From positions 124,001-188,000 of the forward strand of contig JANBVO010000049.1 of assembly GCA_030052745.1 (NCBI GenBank): a DNA stretch of 64,000 bases, in the 5' to 3' direction. This stretch comes from Pleurostoma richardsiae. Taxonomy: Eukaryota; Ascomycota; Sordariomycetes; Calosphaeriales; Pleurostomataceae. Below, one piece after another: positions 57,541-64,000 of this stretch (its first letter is position 1; each line of letters opens with the position of its first letter). Position numbers and translations under genes: made by a program. A model generated the notes under the pieces. The model saw only the letters and a program-made list of their open reading frames with translations. It did no database searches and was not told the DNA's origin.

Positions 57541-60500
57541 ATGGCTTCCTCCACGTCCGGCTTTCTTGGCCGCTCGAGTAGCAGCAACTCAAATATGCGC
57601 GGTTTGGTTCAATTCATTGCCGACCTTAGGAACGCGAGAGCTAGGGAACTCGAAGAGAAGCGGATCAACAAGGAATTGGCCAACATACGGTGAGCACGGT
57701 TCTTACGCCGCCTGATTGCTTTGTGCACGTTTCCTGCTTGTTGGATCGCTACTGACAGTCGTCACCATCTATAGGCAGAAGTTCAAAGGTCCGCGAGTCC
57801 GAATCCATCAACATTGATCCGCCTGTTCCGCGAGACTAACTTCGGTGTAGATGGAAACCTCAGCGGCTACCACAAGAAGAAATACGTCTGCAAGCTCTTG
57901 TATATATACATCCTCGGTTGGAACGTCGACTTCGGTCATCTCGAGGCGGTCAATCTCATTTCCGCGAACAAGTACTCCGAAAAGCAGATCGGTTATCTCG
58001 CCGTAACTCTCTTCCTCCACGAGCAACATGAGCTCCTTCACCTAGTCGTCAACAGTATTCGAAAGGATCTCCTCGATAACAACGAGCTGTTCAACTGCTT
58101 GGCTCTACACGCTATCGCCAATGTGGGTGGGAGGGAGATGGGTGAGGCCCTGAGCGGCGAGGTCCACAGACTGCTGATATCACCGTATGGACACCGCGGT
58201 CTCGTGAACGCAGAATAGACGCTGACGTAGACATAGGACGTCGAAAGCATTCGTGAAGAAAAAGGCTGCTCTAACTTTGTTACGTCTATATCGGAAATAT
58301 CCAGACATCATCCAGCCTCAATGGGCTGAACGAATTATCTCCCTGATGGATGATATGGACCTCGGCGTCGCTCTTTCGGTCACATCCCTTGTGATGGCTC
58401 TGTCACAGGACAACCTAGAACAGTACAAGGGAGCTTATGTCAAGGCGGCTGCAAGGCTAAAGCGGATCCTCATCGATGGAGACTATGCAGCAGACTACCT
58501 GTACTACAAAGTTCCCTGTCCGTGGCTTCAGATCAAGCTGCTCAGGCTCCTGCAATATTTCCCCCCGTCAGGTCTGTATGCACTACAACATCGCTGTGAC
58601 CATATTCTAACGTCTTGCAGATGACAGCCATGTGCGCGAGATGATAAGAGAATCTCTTCAGAAAATCCTGAATTTGGCACTGGAGACAAACAAGAACGTG
58701 CAACAGAACAATGCGCAGAATGCGGTTCTCTTTGAGGCTATCAACCTCATCATTCACCTTGACACAGAGCATGCCCTGATGAAACAGATATCATCCAGAT
58801 TAGGACGGTTCATCCAGTCGAGGGAGACCAACGTGCGGTATCTCGGTCTGGAAGCGATGACACATCTTGCGGCACGCGCAGATACGCTGGAGCCGATCAA
58901 GCAGCATCAGGATATCATTATTGGGTCTTTGAAAGATCGAGATATCAGCGTTCGGAGAAAGGGTCTCGATCTCCTATACAGCATGTGCGATTCCAGCAAC
59001 GCACAGGCCATTGTTGGCGAACTCTTGCATTATTTGCAGAACGCAGACTTCGCGATCAGGGAAGAAATGGTCCTTAAGATCGCCATTCTGACCGAGAAAT
59101 ATGCGACAGACGTACAGTGGTACGTTGACATATCCCTGCGGCTCATTGCCATGGCGGGGGATCATGTTAGCGACGAGGTCTGGCAGCGCGTTATCCAGAT
59201 TGTGACAAACAATGAGGAATTGCAGGTGTACGCTGCGAAGAACTCGCTGCAATACGTCAAGCAAGATCATTGCCACGAGACCTTGGTGAAGATAGGGGCC
59301 TACATCCTAGGAGAGTTTGGGCATCTCATTGCGGAAGACAAGGGGTGCAGTCCGATCGAGCAGTTCATCGCGCTGCAGAGCAAGCTTCCTGCCTGCTCGT
59401 CAAGCACACGGGGCATGATTCTCTCATGCTTCGTCAAGTTTGTCAACCTCTTTCCGGAAATCAAGCCACAGCTCGTCCACGTCTTCGAGGTGTACAGCCA
59501 CACCCTCGATTCCGAACTCCAGCAGAGGGCTTGCGAGTATTTGACCCTCGCCAGCATGCCGACGGACGATCTACTTCGCACCGTCTGCGACGAAATGCCT
59601 CCTTTCCCAGAACGGCAGTCCGCTTTACTGTCCCGACTTCACCAGAAGCATGCTAATACCAGCGATAAACGGACGTGGGTCGTAGGCGGAAAGGACGCGA
59701 ACACAGATTCTGCGGAACTTAGCATGGCCAAGAACTCCGGTCCGGGTCTTAGGAGGGCCTTTAGCACAAACGGGCAGGCCAACGGGAACGGCCACGTGAA
59801 CGGAACCACAAACGGGACGAACGGGCACGCGGCATCAGCAAACGACCTCGCCGGTATTGATATGTCGAATCTTGGGCCGGCTGAGCCGAAGACCGCCAAA
59901 GTGCCGAATCTTGCAAGCGCAGCATTCCTTACACCCGGCTGGGAAAGAGGCTTCAAGCGGCTCTTACTCAAAGCTGACGGCGTACTTTTTGAAGATGGTC
60001 AGCTGCAAGTTGGTGTCCGCTCAGAGTATCGTGGCCAGATGGCCTGCTTGATCATGTACTTCACCAACAAGACACCAGCCGTCGTCAGCTCGTTCACAAC
60101 GACCCTGGACCTGGACGAAAGTGAGAAGGGGAAACTCACGTGGGATGTCAAAGGACTCCCAGAAACCACTATCGCCCCGGGGGCGCAGGCTCAGCAAGTC
60201 ATCGTGTTTGAGGCAAAGAGAGTCTTCGAAAAGAGCCCGACGATCAGAATTAGCTACCTTGCTGGTGCACTTCAATCGGTGACGCTCAAGCTCCCGGTTG
60301 CGATTCACAAGTTCATGGACACGGCGGAGCTGTCTGCGGATGACTTCTTCAAGAGATGGAAGCAGATTGGAGGAGCCCCCAGGGAAGCCCAGCTTATCTT
60401 CGGCGTTGCCAGCGGAAAGAACTCAGACAGGGAGATCAACGAGACGTTCGTCCGGAAGGTGGTTGAGGGATTCCGATGGGGTGTTCTCGACTCCGTCGAT

Positions 60501-60830
60501 CCAAACAGGAAGAACTTTGTGGGTGCGAGCGTGTTGCACACATCCGAGGGCGGCAAGTTCGGCTGCTTGCTGAGACTGGAGCCTAATTACGGCACTCAGG
60601 TACGTTAATACCAGTCTACATGTCTCTGGTTGAAGTTGTGCTAACTCGGGCAGATGGTCCGGCTCACAATACGGGCTACAGACGAAACCGTCCCCCCAGT
60701 GCTCTCGAAACTTATGGAAGAGCGCATCGCTGCGGGCGTTAGTACTGTACCGGAGCAGTTCGTTGGTCCTACCCACAGGGAGATCTCGGACGTCTTCAGC
60801 AATGTTCTAGTTAGGTCCGAAGATGCTTAA
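57541..60830 (+). CDS. APL3: AP-2 adaptor complex subunit alpha
   Basis: Six exons, 57541-57689, 57775-57788, 57851-58184, 58237-58571, 58621-60599 and 60654-60830, give 995 aa. Exon 2 is a 14-nt microexon encoding the middle of the conserved IRQKFKDGNLSGYHKKKYVCK block, so its splicing is essential. The trunk (to about residue 620) is a HEAT/ARM solenoid: LLYIYILGWNVDFGHLEAVNL, YLAVTLFLHEQHELL, AFVKKKAALTLLRLYRKYPD, LQYFPPSDDSHVRE. A Gly/Asn/Thr-rich hinge contains repeated NGHVNGTTNGTNGH-like sequence. The appendage (from about 690) has LLLKADGVLFEDGQLQVGVRSEYRGQ and FFKRWKQIGGAPREAQLIF. AP-2 links cargo and clathrin at the plasma membrane. Two donors are weak (GTCCGC, GTCTGT). Confidence 0.95.
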
Positions 60831-61454
60831 TGGGCTGGCTGGCAACCGGGCCAGAGTGTTCACGCCCCTCCACATCTCGGACCATGTGTCGAGCAGGGTA
60901 TCCAAGCAACGGCGTTATGGGACATGCATTGGGTCGGAAGTTGCTGTTGCTTTGGCCGCTTCGAGCTGGGATTTCAGGCCGGTTGCATTATCAGCAGGGC
61001 ACTCTTTCGTCGCAGCTGCGCCCGGAACCTACGAAACGTGTCATTGGCAGTCTAGGTATTGTGGATAAGATCACTTCTAAATAGTAGGCTATGATATTTT
61101 GATGGACATAAAATATTCTTCAAGGCGTTTGTAGGGCCTACTTGACAGTTGGAATCCGGCCTATTGAGATCTGTTGTGAATCGCGCGACTCTCGCCCTTA
61201 CTGCGCATTACAGTACGTAATGAAGGTCATTTCAACATGGATGCGCAAAATTACTAGACAGCTCGGCAATGCATTCCCGACTACCCAAGACAAGTAGATG
61301 AGTGAGGTATCGCAAGCAGATACATTCCCAAATCTCCGCAGCAAGTCACGTCATATGCACCTGAACGCTCGACATACACCAACAGTGGAACATCAGCACC
61401 TATGCACCTATTACCTTCCCCACGCAGACGTCACAGCCACAGCAGGCAGCCTCC
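60831..61454. other. Convergent 3' regions of AP-2 alpha and the PLP protein
   Basis: About 0.6 kb between two stops. AT-richer than the genes, consistent with 3' UTRs. No other feature is seen. Confidence 0.45.
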
Positions 61455-62550
<1,096 letters not shown>

Positions 62551-63134
62551 TCTTGTTCGGATTTTCTATTCCCATGCGGCGGTCACATCCCGCCAGGTCT
62601 GTTCTCCTTCGGGAAACTCTTCCTCGTTCGCTCGCTGATGTGTGACGGAAGCAGCGCTATCCCGAGTGGGCTGTGATGTGAGCGTCGTCCTGTTAAGGCA
62701 CTTTTTTCTTTTTGTTCGCCGCTAGGCTCGATCTGGCCCACTCGTGAAGGCTGTACCATATGTTTTGACCAAAACCCGGTTTGACGGATTACAGTGAAAG
62801 CCACCCGTGAATCTGTTAGTGAGCTTGTCGATAGAAACGTACGGCACCTCCGATGGGATCGGAACAGGTCCCGATGATTGCGCAAGTCATAGTGGCGCAG
62901 CGTAAACTGCCGATTTTCTTCACTCAACCAGTACAAACGACTGATGTGCCTCTCTGCGGCGTTTCCCAATACTTCAGTGCAGTCTTGGCATCTTTGTCTA
63001 GTTTGGTTGGCTACAAACACGGCCCATTTCACGCAACGTCTTGTAAGGAATCTGAATTTCTTGGATAGGAAAAGCTATAGAAGCTGAGAGTCTCTAGTGA
63101 TTTGACATTCGCACCAGCAAAACAATTGGAAGAC
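62551..63134. promoter_or_regulatory. Divergent promoter of the PLP protein and the alpha/beta hydrolase
   Basis: About 0.58 kb between two starts. Short ORFs inside have no recognisable features. Confidence 0.4.
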
Positions 63135-64000
63135 ATGATGCAGATTTTCGCAGATGACTCGGCAGTCCCCAACGATTGGCGAACACGGCAACCTGGGTTT
63201 GGCGCCTGGATCATCATCGCCGCCCTTCGGAGTTTGTTTGAGGCGCTCTTCTACAGTGTCTACTACCTCCCGAGCTCGTTGCGGCCGAGTTCGAACTGGA
63301 CTTATCGCCAGGCTTGCATGACGCGGCTTTTCGAGAGAGTGTTCCGCATCATCACCGAGCTCGGTTTTACGCAATCTTTAAGCTTGGAACCAGGCAATCT
63401 CGGCGATCGATGGGTCACTATCAATCCAGCTCCGGCCTCCGCATATCGTGGCGAGTTCACGAGTGAAGATGTCAAGCCAGAAACGGTCGGGGGCACCTGG
63501 TATCCCAAATTACCATCAGACCAGTCGCTACTGGAAGAACAAGGCCTCGTGGTCTTGTCCTTCCATTCTGGATCGCTCATGTGGCTTACTGGCCGGCCAG
63601 AAGACTCCGAGCCTACCGCGTCGTTATTAAACAGCAAGCTGGGAAGAAATTGTTGCTCCTTTTGGTTGCAATATCGTCTCGCCGGCGGCCGTGACCCAAC
63701 GCCGTATCCTGGGGCCTTCCAAGACGCGGTGACAGCATACTTTCATCTCACCAAGGAAAGAAGAATTTCCCCATCACGCATAGTTCTTGCAGGCGATTCC
63801 ACGGGCTCAACCATCGCAGCAGGACTCCTGCGCTACCTCGAGTCCATTAAGGAGATGCCAGGTCATGACCTTGGCGACCTTCCACCTCCGAAAGCATGTC
63901 TCTTGTTTTCGCCCTCAATTGATTATAGTTTCGAAGGTGACGTCGAGGCCATCAGCACAAATAGAAATATCAAGACCGATTACGTTGAGGGTCGCCTTAT
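63135..64000 (+). CDS. Alpha/beta hydrolase fold-3 esterase-like protein, 5' part (cut by window end)
   Basis: An open plus-strand frame runs from the ATG at 63135 (second ATG at 63138) to the window edge, at least 288 residues with no intron needed. A hydrophobic stretch at about residues 17-40 (WIIIAALRSLFEALFYSVYY) may be a membrane anchor. The nucleophile motif AGDSTGSTIAAG puts the catalytic Ser at residue 222, matching the GDSxG of hormone-sensitive-lipase-like esterases. The expected oxyanion motif HGGG is replaced by HSGS at residues 144-147 (LSFHSGSLMWLTGRPED). FWLQYRLAGG and PYPGAFQDAVTAYFHL fit fungal AB-hydrolase-3 proteins. The Asp and His of the triad would lie beyond the window. 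Substrate unknown. Confidence 0.8.
   Translation, partial: MMQIFADDSAVPNDWRTRQPGFGAWIIIAALRSLFEALFYSVYYLPSSLRPSSNWTYRQACMTRLFERVFRIITELGFTQSLSLEPGNLGDRWVTINPAPASAYRGEFTSEDVKPETVGGTWYPKLPSDQSLLEEQGLVVLSFHSGSLMWLTGRPEDSEPTASLLNSKLGRNCCSFWLQYRLAGGRDPTPYPGAFQDAVTAYFHLTKERRISPSRIVLAGDSTGSTIAAGLLRYLESIKEMPGHDLGDLPPPKACLLFSPSIDYSFEGDVEAISTNRNIKTDYVEGRL

Overview
This window is nuclear DNA from a filamentous ascomycete, most likely a Sordariomycete. The coding sequence is GC-rich. Genes are interrupted by short introns, mostly 50-80 bp, with GTRNGT-type donors, CTAAC-like branch points and YAG acceptors. The proteins are clear Pezizomycotina orthologues of yeast and metazoan genes. I cannot name the species, and all exon joins below were inferred by eye from splice signals and reading-frame continuity.

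Layout. 1-14 kb: 5' end of an Emi1-like gene (-), mitochondrial YME2 (+), centromere protein CENP-C/Mif2 (-), RNase H2 subunit A (+), the ER-fusion GTPase SEY1 (-) and vacuolar ATPase subunit a VPH1 (-). 14-23 kb: F-box/LRR protein (-), the ING/PHD histone-deacetylase subunit PHO23 (-) and a dolichol-type cis-prenyltransferase (-). 23.7-27.6 kb: two divergent secreted proteins, a right-handed beta-helix protein and an alginate-lyase-like protein, with a TATA box on each side of a 1 kb shared promoter. These look like the accessory, carbohydrate-active part of the window. 28.9-42 kb: DSC2-like rhomboid pseudoprotease, a Uds1 coiled-coil septation protein, the mRNA 3'-end endonuclease YSH1/CPSF73, TAF4, and a Nit-type amidase. 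42-54.5 kb: a 12.5 kb stretch with almost no coding potential. The one promising element is a 31-codon ORF on the minus strand behind a spliced leader. The stretch also holds GGTACC-rich low-complexity sequence and several perfect inverted repeats. 54.5-64 kb: ARPC5 (Arp2/3), NDUFAF5-like methyltransferase, AP-2 alpha, the PLP homeostasis protein, and the 5' part of an alpha/beta hydrolase cut by the window end.

How the genes fit together. Most are unrelated housekeeping genes: membrane traffic, ER and vacuole, mitochondrial maintenance, chromatin and transcription, and mRNA processing. There is no operon-like logic. Divergent pairs sharing promoters are CENP-C/RNH2A, YSH1/TAF4, NDUFAF5/AP-2 alpha, PLP protein/hydrolase and the two secreted enzymes. 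I found no transposon, CRISPR array, rRNA or convincing tRNA. I did not find a clear new multi-gene system. The best leads for something undescribed are the small spliced-leader ORF near 45.8 kb and the structured gene desert around it.
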